This document shows, one piece after another, positions 1 to 9,982 of a stretch of DNA of 64,000 bases. A program made the position numbers and the translations under genes. Source of the stretch: Eurosta solidaginis (taxonomy: Eukaryota; Arthropoda; Insecta; Diptera; Tephritidae); contig NC_090319.1 in NCBI RefSeq assembly GCF_040869045.1, positions 232,369,832 to 232,433,831 of the forward strand, written 5' to 3'. The notes under the pieces were generated by a model. It was not told where the DNA came from, made no database searches, and saw only the letters and a program-made list of their open reading frames with translations. Position 1 is the stretch's first letter. Each line of letters begins with the position of its first letter.

Positions 1-1180
1 TCAGATAAGTACGTGAACTGAGTTTAGTAAAGATATATCGATTTTTGCTCAAGTTATCGAATTAACGGCCGAGGGGAAGGACAAACGGCCGACTGTATAT
101 AAAAACTGGGCGTAGCTTCAACCGATTTCGCCCTTTTTCACAGAAAACAGTTATCGTCCTAGAATCAAAGCCCCTACCAAATTTCACAAGGACTGGTAAA
201 TTTTTGCTCGACTTATGGCATTAAAAGTATCCTAGACAAATTAAATGAAAAAGGGCGGAGCCACGCCCATTTTGAATTTTTTTTTTTTATTTTTGTATTT
301 TGTTGCACCATATCATTACTGGAGTTGAATTTTGACATAATTTACTTATATAATGTAAAGATATTAACTTTTTTGTTAAAATTTGACTTAAAAAAAAAAT
401 TTTAAAAGTGGGCGTGGTCGTTCTCCGATTTTGCTAATTTTTCTTAACCATACATATAGTAATAGGAGTAAAGTTCCTGCCAAATTGCGTCATGATATCT
501 TCAACGACTGCCAAATTACAGCGTGCAAAACTTTGAAATTACCTTCTTTTAAAAGTGGGAGGTGCCACGCCCATTGTCCAAAATTTTACTAATTTTCTAT
601 TCTGCGTCATAAGTTCAACTCACATACCAAGTTTCGTTGCTTTATCCCTCTTTGGTAATGAATTATCGCACTTTTTCAGTTTTTTCGAAATTTTCGATAT
701 CGAAAAAGTGGGCGTGGTTATAGTCCGATATGTTCATTTTTAATAGCGATCTGAGATTTTATCAAAATACCTCAAAATTTACTCAAGTTATCGTGTTAAC
801 GGACGGACGGACGGACATGGCTAAATCTAATTTTTCTGGGTATTGGACAAAACCCACTTTTTTGTAGAGACTGGGGCTAAAGTAAACAAAGTAATGTCTC
901 CATTTTTCGAAGTTAGCATCCAAAAAATAGATATCGGCTTACGAAGTTCGAAATTCTACATTTTGAAATAAAAATTTTTTTTTTGGTATAACAGCTGTTA
1001 TACGACGTGAAAAGTCAGAAGTCAGAGTTTGAATTTTCACCTGTTATACTAAATTTCTCAAAAAAAGCATTCAGTCCTTCAAATAGGGGAAAAGAGCGGA
1101 CCACGCCCACATTTTTACTTTTTGAATTAGCTGAACGCGTTAACAAAAAAAGGTAAGGAAACAAGGATAGTATACTTTAC
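1..1180. repeat. AT-rich dispersed-repeat tract
   Basis: No gene is visible. The stretch repeats a loose phrase in which an A-run is followed by GTGGGCGTGG or its complement CCACGCCC (near 252, 410, 550, 706 and 1090), each embedded in T-rich sequence, as if a module of 150-300 bp had been duplicated and had drifted. I recall phrases of this kind as common dispersed repeats in fly genomes, but I cannot name the family. The short open frame at 555-743 is part of the repeat and not convincing as a gene. Confidence 0.45.
801..816. repeat. (GGAC)n microsatellite
   Basis: Four perfect GGAC tetranucleotides sit at the end of the AT-rich repeat module and are followed by ATGGCTAAAT. The short array is probably part of the dispersed repeat. 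Confidence 0.7.
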
Positions 1181-1335
1181 GAAAAAACCTGCTCGGCTGT
1201 ATTTCGAAGGAACAAAAAAAAATTACAAAAAATGTTTCCCAAACCTTCTCAACATAATCTTTAAATTTTGGGGCGGACATTAACAACTTTTTTTCGACCC
1301 TGTCTAGAGGCCATCATGCCCACTAACCTCACATC

Positions 1336-1709
1336 GCGATGACTTATTGGTGCTCACTCCGAAACATTTTTTAATAGGGGATGCCTTGCTGTCTCTACTG
1401 GAAACGTCGGCTGCAAATAAATCTTTGTCTACACAATATTTTGAACTTCAACGTTTGATCCAACAGTTTTGGATAAGATGGTCCACGGATTGGCTCTCTC
1501 ATCTTCAAGCTCGCCGTAAGTGGAGACAACAAGCACCGAATTTAGCAGTGGGTGAGCTTGTTTTGATAAAGGATGGCCGGTCAATGTTTATTAGGCCGAG
1601 TAACGGATCTACATCCAGGATCAGACAACCTCGTTCGGGTCGTCACTGTTCGCGCACAACAAGGCCTGTACAAGCGGTCGGTTTCTAAAATCTGCCGCTT
1701 ATCTTCTAA
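1336..1709 (+). pseudogene. BEL/Pao integrase C-terminal fragment
   Basis: This is a relic of the end of a BEL/Pao pol gene. The first frame (from 1336) reads DDLLVLTPKHFLIGDA, the hallmark that follows the DDE core in BEL/Pao integrases (compare LTPGHFLRGAP in the BEL element at 46176-54578). It continues through a Trp/Arg-rich stretch to VGELVLIKD. Around 1570-1600 the reading shifts frame to a segment with LVRVVTVRAQQGLYKR and VSKICRL, matching the family's final basic tail. Everything upstream (capsid, protease, reverse transcriptase, catalytic core) is missing, so it is a dead 5'-truncated fragment with at least one frameshift. Confidence 0.8.
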
Positions 1710-1789
1710 TAGGTGTTGCAAAATTTCACGCACCTTATTATCGTCCGCTACCATACACGTTTCCGTAGTATTTGTGCTGTAAGGGCGAA

Positions 1790-2200
1790 TTAATGGTGAC
1801 TTGTAACCATAAAACCATAACCAGATAAAACAGCTGATCGAATCTACCTTATGGAAATCAATGTAATCGATTAATGGTACCATACCATAACGCTAACGCC
1901 ATAACCATACTATAGCCAACCAATTGGTTTTTGGTTTCTCGCCATATCCATAACCTAAAAATATTTGATTTGGTGAATTTAATAAGTTTTTGTAGATTTT
2001 ATTCATTGTTTTGGATACGTTATGACTAAGGGACTAATTTTTTGAGGAATATGTTTGTAATTTTTTGCGTTTACTTCATTTTTATGAAATTTTCACGATT
2101 TTGAGATTAAGACACCATTAATCGATCACATTGGAGATGGTTATGAATATGGATATGGTTACGACTATGGCGTTAGCTTTAAGGAAGTTTAATTGGTCCT
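1790..2200. repeat. CCATAAC-rich imperfect inverted-repeat tract
   Basis: The left part has many ACCATAAC-like words and ATCGATTAATGGT at about 1866. The right part has the complement ACCATTAATCGAT near 2113, then GGTTATGAATATGG and ATGGCGTTAGC, mirroring GCTAACGCCAT on the left. This looks like a degenerate MITE or foldback-type repeat. Order of the sub-blocks differs between arms, so it is not a simple terminal inverted repeat. Confidence 0.4.
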
Positions 2201-2228
2201 GTAGTCAGCATGGGGGCCACCATGTACA

Positions 2229-2341
2229 ATATGTAACGAAATCAGTTTTTTTTACTATTAAAACCAATCACAAATAAAGATTAAAGAAATTAATATAATG
2301 AGCCAAATACATCTAATGGGTAGAGTTCCAATTCGTCGTTA
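2229..2341 (+). repeat. Dispersed repeat, copy 1 (pairs with 4975-5098)
   Basis: ATGTAACGAAATCAGT followed by TTTTACTATTAAAAC and AATATAATGAGCCAAATAC recurs in the same order and orientation at 4975-5098 with small differences and about 20 bp of extra sequence. The family is unknown. Confidence 0.7.
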
Positions 2342-2394
2342 ATCTAATGGGTAAAATGCATTTAATTTTTTGAGGAATATCTTTGTAATTTTTT

Positions 2395-2545
2395 GCATCA
2401 TACCAATTGACAAACTAGTCATTATATACACCAACATCATACCAATTAACATACTAGTCAGCCTTTGCGCCATCATTATACCAGATGGCATACTAGTTAT
2501 TATCTACACCAATATCATACCAATTGACATACTAGTCAGTAGACT
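2395..2545. repeat. Short tandem repeats, ~39-42 bp unit
   Basis: Four imperfect units share the core ATACCAATTGACATACTAGTCA. Starts near 2397, 2436, 2471 and 2513 give a period of about 39-42 bp. The third unit is the most diverged. Confidence 0.65.
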
Positions 2546-3134
2546 GGGTTGGTCTCCATACAAAAAAAAAAGTTGCTAATGTCCGCCCCTAAATTTGAAG
2601 ATTATGTTGAAGGGTTTCGAAAATTTTTTTTTAATTTTTTTTATCCTTCGAAATACAGCCAAAAAGGTTTTTTCGTTGTAACTTGGTTATTTGACGACAG
2701 ATTTTTAAAATTGATATGTCATTATTTTGGCCTTGAGAATCTCCACATTTCCGTTTAATGCCCTTTTAAGCTATGAAGTCGTTTTCACATGATTAGGTCA
2801 GCTAACAAAATTTTACCCCCCTAATGTATTTTTTTCCTTACCAAACGAAAGTACTTAAAAATTCAAGAAAATGTTGCTTTGAAACCATATTACTAAAATA
2901 ATAAACAAAGAAGTTATAGCACTTTCAATATTTATTGCAACTGTTATTTAACCTGATTCTTATTATACTTAGACATGAAACTCATGATATTTTTGTAGGA
3001 AAAATTGCAGGGTTTGGATTGAAAAGTTAATAAAGATATGCCAAATATCAGGAATAGGGGAAGTCAAAGTAAATAAGTGAGTCAAACCTGTAGTTTCGTA
3101 TTTATAATAATAACGTTATGCCACAAAATCAACT

Positions 3135-3215
3135 TTTTTTCTGGGTATTGGACAAAACCCACTTTTTTGTAGAGATTGAGGCTTAAGTAGACAAAGTACT
3201 ATCTCCGTTTTTCCC
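3135..3215 (+). repeat. Direct repeat of 832-905
   Basis: CTGGGTATTGGACAAAACCC and the following TTTTTTGTAGAGA, then a diverging TAAAGTA/TAAGTAGACAAAGTA block, occur at 835 and again at 3140 in the same orientation. The two copies flank 2.3 kb of mixed repeats and may be ends or fragments of one larger element. The 2675-3134 stretch between the inverted-repeat arm and this block is AT-rich with nothing recognisable. Confidence 0.6.
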
Positions 3216-3299
3216 ACATTAAATCCCTCAAGCCAAGAGAACTGCTAGGGTTCATCATGGAAGTCGGATGGGATGAGGTGCTGACCAAAGGTCGCAGTG

Positions 3300-3800
3300 C
3301 AATCCTCAATAGATTATTTATCTATCTAACGGATAAGGGACGAACCAGTAGTTGTTGACTGTGTAAAAACAGGCCAAGCTGCACTAGCGCCGTCCTGTTA
3401 TGAGTGTTAATGGAGTTCAGAATGGTGGTAGTGATATGCACTTTACGGAAGTCATGCTTATGACTGGATAACCGAACAATTTCATTTAATTGAGGGAATC
3501 ATAACGGCTTTAAACGTTTTCGTTACTGACTAAAGGGATAATATCGATAGATACTGGCTGGGTTTCCGGTCTTTCTCTGTTATTCTGGAAAGGCATAGGC
3601 TTGTAACGACAAGTAGAAAAAATGTCCTAGGCTACTGATGCCCTCATGGCACAGGTGTTTTGGCATCGGTATAGGTCTTCCATCTGGTACTATTGATATG
3701 GATGGCTTGGCCTTTTCAATAACTTCTTTAACCACTGCTGAGGTAACGGCGAAGGTTGACTCGTCATGCTTGTGTTTATGTGCCCGTTGATTTGGACGAT
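3300..3800 (-). pseudogene. Jockey-like LINE reverse transcriptase fragment
   Basis: Read on the minus strand from about 3800, one frame gives a run resembling the start of a Jockey-clade reverse transcriptase: KAKPS, a degraded PDG motif, MPKHL and LSLQAYAFPE, the helix region before the first catalytic aspartate. Past a stop near 3580, another frame continues with words resembling the block that precedes HGFRKGHSTTTAL in these enzymes (visible as HDFRKVHITTT). There is no start, no YADD box and several stops and frameshifts. It is a short dead internal piece. Assignment to the Jockey clade rests on motif memory and could be off by a related clade. Confidence 0.6.
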
Positions 3801-3884
3801 ATCTAGCATTGTCAACTGAAGTATGCATTGCAAATTGGCTACAGAAAGCACTCGCGCATTTCCTCGCGCCGACAGACGAAATTA

Positions 3885-4962
3885 TAGTCAAATGAATTAT
3901 TTAAATACTAACTAGTATTAATAACACCACAAAATTATAGCCAATGAACTAGAGTTGGGTCGTTTTGTTCTGAACTTGTTCAATTGACCGGGTCTCTCAA
4001 CTGAACAAGTGAACTAGATCTTCGATTTCGGTTCTATTTGTTCTTTAAGTTCATTTGTTCTTTTAGTTCGTTTTATCTAATGTTATTCTTACCACGGCCA
4101 CCGTGGTGTGATGGTAGCGTGCTCCGCCTATCACGCCGTATGCCCTGGGTTCAACTCCCGGGCAAAGCAACATCAAAAATTTTAGAAATAAGATTTTTCA
4201 ATTAGAAGAAAATTTTTCTAAGCGGGGTCGCCCCTCGGCAGTGTCTGGCAAGCGCTCCGATTGTATTTCTGCCATGAAAAGCTCTCAGTGAAAACTCATC
4301 TGCCTTGCAGATGCCGTTCGGAGTCGGCATAAAACATGTAGATCCCGTCCGGCCAATTTGTAGGGAAAAATCAAGAGGAGCACGACGCAAATTGGAAGAG
4401 AAGCTCGGCCTTAGATCTCTTCGGAGGTTATCGCGCCTTACATTTATTTTTTTATTTTATTCTTTCTCTCATATCGTTCGCGAACATACATACGTAAATT
4501 CATACATACATACGCAGAAATTCACAGTGAGCACGAATGTCGATGATGCCACTTACACTAAAGATATGTGTGGTCACCTTGGTGTGTGGCACTGCTACAT
4601 GCACATTTAAATATACCTACACAAAGCATTGCTGCATACACACCCCAATCTATACTTGTAGGCTTTTTCCGCGGGGGCGAGCAGCAGTGAACAAATTTGC
4701 TTGAAAAAAAAGAACAAATGAACAAATAGAACAACTTGTTCGTTCATCAGAAAAAGCACAACTCTAAAATGAACCATTCTAAAACTGACCAGTATGATGA
4801 ACGCCACACAATTCTAGTCAATTAATTACTCATACACTAACTAGTATGAATAACACCACAAAATTATAGTCAAAGAACTATTCAAAAGCTGACTAGTATG
4901 AATAAACCCACAAAATTCTAGTAAATGAACTAGAATGTTTGCTGACTACTTTGGCTTTTGAC
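3885..4962. repeat. Repeated CTAGTATGAATAACACC units interrupted by a SINE
   Basis: A unit of about 53-55 bp (ACTAGTATGAATAACACCAC, then AAAATTATAGTCAA and GAACTA) occurs once at 3887-3960 and about twice at 4805-4945. Between the copies lie TTGTTC-rich sequence (3960-4080 and 4690-4760) and the first SINE. The core resembles the ACTAGTCA tandem block at 2395-2545, so both may come from one diverged satellite-like repeat. No coding potential. Confidence 0.5.
4091..4456 (+). mobile_element. tRNA-derived SINE, copy 1
   Basis: The head resembles a tRNA gene: an A-box-like TGGTAGCGTGC at 4112 and a perfect B box GGTTCAACTCC at 4148, which would form an internal RNA polymerase III promoter. A body of about 260 bp follows, ending GGTTATCGCGCCTTACATT and a T-rich tail rather than poly(A). 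The 8 bases TTATTCTT occur immediately before (4083-4090) and after (4457-4464), a plausible target duplication. Two more copies lie at 8523 (plus) and 13172-12811 (minus), so this is a dispersed family. The non-tRNA body presumably matches a partner LINE that supplies reverse transcriptase; I cannot identify it. Confidence 0.85.
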
Positions 4963-4974
4963 TGCAGGGATGTA

Positions 4975-5098
4975 ACGAAATCAGTTTGTTTTACTATTAA
5001 AACTAATCACAAATAAAGATTTCTAATACTTGCCAGTATTGCATAAAATTAATATAATGAGCCAAATACATCTAATGAGTAGTGTTCCAATTCATCAG
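4975..5098 (+). repeat. Dispersed repeat, copy 2 (pairs with 2229-2341)
   Basis: Same order of blocks as the copy at 2229, with an internal insertion around 5021-5050 (TTCTAATACTTGCCAGTATTG). Confidence 0.7.
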
Positions 5099-5099
5099 C

Positions 5100-6054
5100 A
5101 CCATTGGGACGCGGCTTTGTGTACATATATATATAACATGATATTAAAATATACATATTGTTATGGTAACGCATCTTCAATGGAGCAGCAAGGAAGGCAG
5201 TCGGCATGATATCGTGGTGCACAGTGGCTGGTCATGTCGGCTGGGCTGGGTTCTTGCCAACCTTGCTGTCCTGCGCCATAAACAGGAAAAAAGTCATATC
5301 ATGCCTTTCAAAACTGACAGAAGCGCGGAGCCAACTCAAAACGCTGTAATTCAAACTAAAACAACATCCGGTCGAACCGGATGTCACAGACAGACCGTTA
5401 AATTCAATTCAAAATTTAAAACAAACTAAAACTTCAAAAAAAAACTATACGCAAAAAAGAGGAACAAACCGGACATGACCGGTTACTAACGCTGAGAATC
5501 AAAATGACAAAAAATGGCTGAAAATTAAAATAAAAATATAAAGGCCGAATATACATAGGGGGCGCCGCGGTTGTTTACCCACCCTCAAATCCATGGCCAC
5601 CGACGCAAATAATTTTTGGTGACCCCTTACCTGGATACCCTATGCCTTCTAAATAAACAAAATTATCAGCATTCCCATTGTTACAATATTTATTCAGAAT
5701 TCATTATCTTAAGAAAATACAAGGTTTCTACTATTTATAACATTTGCTTACAGGTAAAATATAAATACTCCCCCTCCTTTTTTTTCTTTTTGATACGCAA
5801 GTCTCTTAATGCAGCTTATATTAGCGCACCGGTTTTCATGGAGCGTACGTGACTAAGGGTCATATATTAAGCGCGAATGTCGTACAATAATTAAAAAAGT
5901 GCATGGAAACATAATAATTTATTTAAATAATTTCCTTGAAATTCCTACAATTTTAGGAGGGCTGCCCTTTTATGTTCTTATTTCTTGAGTAAATTAAATA
6001 AGGTAAGAGGGTTTCAGTTGTCTTCAAATTCCCACCTTACAAGCTAGTGTATCA
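5100..6054. other. No recognisable gene
   Basis: Mixed AT-rich DNA. It contains a short palindromic CCGGTCGAACCGG (about 5370) and ACCGGACATGACCGGT (about 5470) and a GGGGCGCCGCGG block near 5560. The open frame at 5163-5429 (88 codons) shows no family resemblance and I do not call it. Confidence 0.5.
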
Positions 6055-6058
6055 ATAT

Positions 6059-6794
6059 TGTCACGGATATTAGCATCACTAAGCTATACCATCACTAAGG
6101 CCATGCTAAGCAGTATTTACGTTAATAATCAAATCATGTATACACATATATAAGGTAGCCGAGAGATGTCACACACAGATGCATTTACGCCTATGTGTGC
6201 GCGAGAGACTGTAAACTACAAACATTCACATCAATAATTCAATCATTATGTATCTACATAAACGAATCAATCATTATGTCTACACATATGTAGGTACACG
6301 CAGCTGAGAAGCAAGGCACAACCATATGCAGACATCTTATTTGAGATGCTCCTAAATGTAGGCAATTATAATTGTGGAAGTGTCGCTCACACATACAAGC
6401 ATGGGGTATGAGAGAAGCTATAAAATCGTGCAATTGTAGTTACAGCTGAGAAGTTTGAGAGATACTGGACTAGTAGATTCTGGAAGCGTCGAACGAGGAA
6501 ACCAAATAGTATAAAAGGCGACAGATGTAGAGGCGCTGTAATTCAGTTTGAGTTGAGCACTCAATCAGTTATTGATTAAGCACGCGATCTGGCGGCCAAT
6601 AGTAGAGTTTAATTTGAGTTATCAATCAGTTTGGTTATTAAGCCAGCGAGTAGCAAAGTATAAGTGTTATTGTGAAGTACCTTAATAAAGGCCGTTTTTC
6701 CATTATTCAATATTGGAGTTATTTATTCAACAGTTTAGTGATTCGAACTTAGCAGAGGATTGCAAATAAAAGGATTTGCAGCAAAATCGTTACA
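6059..6794 (+). mobile_element. Solo LTR, gypsy-type, with ATAT duplication
   Basis: A 736-bp block starts TGTCACGGATATTAGCATCA and ends AAAATCGTTACA, the TG...CA form of an LTR. It is flanked by ATAT on both sides (6055-6058 and 6795-6798). A TATA box and a downstream AATAAA are in the positions expected of an LTR promoter and polyadenylation signal. No internal region is present, so it is a solo LTR left by recombination between two LTRs. A diverged relative lies at 29463-30085 on the other strand. Confidence 0.85.
6510..6517 (+). promoter_or_regulatory. TATA box of the solo LTR
   Basis: TATAAAAG, followed 167 bp later by AATAAA (6684-6689), marks a probable LTR transcription start and processing site. 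Confidence 0.6.
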
Positions 6795-7140
6795 ATATCT
6801 TAAAGTAATATAAGATAGTTTTATAGTGTATTCGTTGTGATTGTTGTAGCTACGCCTTTTAGTCCGTTGTTACAATTATTTAGCTTATTTATTTATTTTA
6901 TTCATTTATTGTATTTATCAATTTCTTTTTGTTCATTAGTTAGACTTATTTATTTTACGGTAAGTTATTTTAGTTTTATTTAGTTTAACATTGCTTCCAC
7001 ATCTACACAATTCCCCCTTTTCCCTAGGTACAACAAAAAAAGTTCTATCTACAAACTTTTAGAAGTTTAGGCCTCATCCGTACCTATAACTATAGTGATC
7101 TTTAAAATTGAATTGCTTGGGTCCGGTTTGCTTACGTATT
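6795..7140. other. AT-rich, no gene seen
   Basis: Sequence immediately downstream of the solo LTR. It has T-rich tetranucleotide-like words (ATTTATTT) near 6880-6920 and nothing else recognisable. Confidence 0.5.
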
Positions 7141-7144
7141 TTAA

Positions 7145-7790
7145 TACAAGTATATGTATATGTAAGCGTATATCATGGTATATAAATGTGTATTTCTAGG
7201 TACGGATATGCTCATATATAAATATATTCACTATGAGTGTATATGCCGGTATGTATATATCATTGTATATAAATGTGGATTTCTAGGTATATACCTACCT
7301 ACATATATAATAATATTCGATGCAAGTATATATGCATGTATGTATTTATCATTATTTCTACGGGTGCATTTCTAAGAATGTATATGCTTATACACATATA
7401 TAGTTATATTTGATATAAGTATATATGCATGTATGTATTTGTCATTATTTATACATGTGTATTTCTAAGAATGTATATGCTTATACACATATATAGTTAT
7501 ATTTGATATAAGTATATATGCATGTATGTATTTATTATTCTTTATACATATGTATTTCTAGGAATGTATATACTTATACACATATATAGTTATATTTGAT
7601 GTAAGTATATACGCATGTATGTATTTATTATTCTTTATACATGTGTATTTCTAGGAATGTATGTATATGCTTATACATATATATAGTTATATTTGATATA
7701 AGTATATATGCCTGTATATATTTATCATTATTTAGACAGTGTATTACTAAGTACGTATATGCTTATACACATATATAATTATATTGGGAC
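7145..7790. repeat. Minisatellite, ~93-bp unit
   Basis: About seven imperfect units run head to tail. Each holds GTATATGCTTATACACATAT, AGTTATATTTGATATAAGTA, ATGCATGTATGTATTTAT and a TGTATTTCTA(A/G)G spacer. The best-matched units start near 7376, 7470, 7561 and 7652, giving a period of about 92-94 bp. The first unit or two are more diverged. Confidence 0.8.
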
Positions 7791-8330
7791 GAACTCACCC
7801 GTTAGATGTGGTTCCGTTTGTTGTGGCCGGGTTCTGCAGCAGGCCTATGGTCGGCGGCCCTGCTGTTGTTGTTGCAGCTGGTGTTGTTGCAGCAGGCTTA
7901 TATTCGGCGGCCCTGCTGTTGTTGTTGTAGCTGGTGTTGTTGCAGCAGACCTATATTCTGCGGCCCTGCTGTTTTTGTTGCAGCTGGTGGAAGCTGGGTG
8001 GTTGTTGCACGTTTGGTTGGCGCGGTTAACAGTGGCCGTGCGGGGTTTTGGCGCGCGATGTTGGTGGTTGTGTATGGTTTTTACGCGCGACGATGGTGGT
8101 TGTGCTCGGTTTTGGCGCGCAATGTTGATGGTTGTGGTGGTGGCTAACTAGTGGTGGTGACTACTGGTGGTGTAGTTTATGAGGTGGTTGTTTTTGGTTG
8201 TTGCGCTCGTGTTGCGCGGGCGAAGTGGTTGTTGTGGGCACTGGCGATGGTGGTTGGCGCATAGTATTACTAGGCGCAGCTGGTGGTTGCAGCCCTTAAA
8301 CCTGACGGTACCGTTGGCTCGGTAGTATTT
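7790..8330. repeat. GC-rich island with 54-bp tandem repeats
   Basis: After an abrupt shift from AT-rich to GC-rich sequence, three units of about 54 bp start at 7836, 7890 and 7944 (GCAGCAGGCCTATGGTCGG-like, then CCCTGCTGTTGTTGTTGCAG). The rest is GTGGTGG- and GGCGCGC-rich low-complexity text. The open frames here (for example 7708-8151) translate to poly-Cys, Leu and Trp-like simple sequence and are not credible genes. 8331-8520 holds nothing recognisable. Confidence 0.7.
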
Positions 8331-8522
8331 TGGAGGTTCCTGAATATGTGCTAGCGCAGCGACTTGTCCGTTCGCAGTTGGTATGCAACTTATGCGCTGT
8401 GGGGTATCCGATAAGATACTCGCACTTTTATATCTAATCCTCTCCTACTGCTGCTTGTTTAATTTGCTTTTCCGGTATTACCCTGATTGGTGTTTTATTG
8501 TTCTGTTGATGTTTATTTTAAT

Positions 8523-8880
8523 CACACCGTGGTGTGATGGTAGCGTGCTCCGCCTACCACACCGTATGCCCTGGGTTCACACCCCGGGCAAAGCAACATC
8601 AAAATTTTAGAAATAAGGTTTTTCAATTAGAAGAAAATTTTCTAAGCGGGGTCGCCCCTCGGCAGTGTTTGGCAAGCGCTCCGGGTATATTTCTGCCATG
8701 AAAAGCTCTCAGTGAAAACTCATCTGCCTTGCAGATGCCGTTCGGAGTCGGCATAAAATATGTAGGTCCCGTCCGGCCAAATTTTAGGGAAAATCAAGAG
8801 AAGCACGACGCAAATTGGAAGAGAAGCTCGACCTTAGATCTCTTCGGAGGTTATCGCGCCTTACATTTATTTTTTTTTTA
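8523..8880 (+). mobile_element. tRNA-derived SINE, copy 2
   Basis: Same family and orientation as the copy at 4091. The B box is slightly degraded (GGTTCACACCC at 8574). The body is nearly identical, ending GGTTATCGCGCCTTACATTT and a T-run. No clean target duplication was found. Confidence 0.85.
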
Positions 8881-9620
8881 TTAATTCTTTTTGGCTTGAT
8901 CCCCGTTTTCACTAATAAACTATTTCACTGCACCACAATGCGACCGAGTAACAAATAGATTTAACAATTATGAAGTAGTTGTAGCACCTGCTTATGGGTA
9001 TTTCCAATCTAGAGAGAAACTTTAATGAACTAATCAATAGAAGTATGATTTATTGCACACAAACGTATAATCCGCGTTAAACACAAAATGCGTTCGTTTG
9101 TGGATAATTCCAAATTGCAAGGAAAAATGAAGTCGTGATGGCCAAAGGTGATGATGACGCAAATACCAAACCGCGATGATTCCCACTCGCTTCTCCCAGT
9201 TGGATTATAAAATTTTTCTTTTCAAAATGCTTCCACTTCAGTCACGCCAATCAACTCCGTCACGTGTCCAATCAAAAAAGAAAAGAAGGGACCCAACTTC
9301 TGTCTCTGGCTTCCGTTATCTGGATCCCCCGATTAATCGATACACCGATGTTTTATCGCTATATCGTCTCGTTCAACCTCATGGTTGGCTCATACCCCTG
9401 CCACATGTACCATGTTCAGATTTCAAAGTCGTCGCGTTGATGATAGGCGTATGGGATTTAGAGGAAAAAACTTTTGTTCCGCGAGAGAATTATGCGTTAA
9501 GTTAACCGGACTTGCCAATAGAACTAGCTTAAAGCGCTGAAAAAAAAATATTCACCATCACGACAACAAGTAATTACCACTGCGTTGATTGTGTTTTCAC
9601 ATTTTTTTTTGCCATCTCTT
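8881..9620. other. No recognisable gene
   Basis: Unassigned sequence between the SINE and an LTR-like block. The open frame at 9176-9505 (109 codons) matches no family I know. The tone of 8900-9180 (ATGATTTATTGCACACAAAC) could be the end of a decayed LTR, but no partner copy exists in the window. Confidence 0.4.
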
Positions 9621-9753
9621 TGTGACGGACTTTTCCTTGCGCCGAGGTATGCTCAGTCCGTTCAGGATCCCTGTGGGAATAGAGAAGAATCCCTATCGTC
9701 TCCTTTTAAAGAGAAAGATCCCGTTTGTTGTTAAAAAAAAACGTTATAAATTC
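9621..9753 (-). repeat. LTR-like fragment, TGTGACGGA family, split by Gypsy1
   Basis: TGTGACGGAC, then GAGGTATGCTCAGTCCG and a GGGAATAGAGAAGAA tract, match the first ~45 bp of the Gypsy2 LTRs at 16096 and 27196. The match then fades, so it is a related but separate family. Gypsy1 inserted here. The remainder resumes at 14637, so the LTR end is uninterrupted only after removing Gypsy1. Confidence 0.65.
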
Positions 9754-9958
9754 TGTGGTAACTTGCATTAAAGCCGATGAGAGATTTCTCTTATATACAT
9801 ACAACGGTTTCTATGCGCTATGTACACACTGTAGACTGCAGCTTCAATGCACTGTCACTGTACTCAAGTTTTCAGTCGTTCATTCTCCTTCGCCTTGTCG
9901 GTACCTGTTTGCTTAAATAAATACAATCCACTACATAACGCGTGTTTTAATTATAACA
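9754..9958 (+). repeat. Gypsy1 5' LTR
   Basis: TGTGGTAACTTG...AATTATAACA, 205 bp, identical to 14427-14631. AATAAATA near 9915 may be the polyadenylation signal. Confidence 0.95.
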
Positions 9959-9960
9959 TC

Positions 9961-9978
9961 TGGCGACGATACAAAACG
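9961..9978 (+). promoter_or_regulatory. Gypsy1 primer-binding-like site
   Basis: TGGCGACGATACAAAACG begins two bases after the LTR, where a tRNA primer would pair. The cognate tRNA cannot be assigned by eye. Confidence 0.55.
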
Positions 9979-9982
9979 GGCG

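Larger units (their letters stand above)
1181..2674. repeat. Inverted repeat arms around a BEL scrap
   Basis: The arm at 1181-1294 (GAAAAAACCT ... GGCGGACATTA) reappears reverse-complemented at 2562-2674, with the shared blocks GGCTGTATTTCGAAGGA and TTCAACATAATCTT-like text. The arms are about 114 bp, clearly related but not identical. They enclose about 1.27 kb that contains an integrase fragment and an unrelated inverted-repeat tract. It could be a foldback element or two opposite copies of one dispersed repeat. No target duplication was found. Confidence 0.55.

Noticed and set aside
4101..4165. Possible functional tRNA gene
   Set aside because: A and B boxes are present but there is no full cloverleaf, and the same head recurs with a fixed 260-bp body: a SINE.
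5163..5429. 88-codon open frame
   Set aside because: No family resemblance, no conserved context, sits in mixed repeat DNA.
7708..8151. 147-codon frame over the GC-rich repeats
   Set aside because: Simple-sequence translation of a minisatellite; the first part lies in an unrelated AT repeat.
9176..9505. 109-codon plus-strand frame
   Set aside because: No recognised family and no supporting splice or promoter context.
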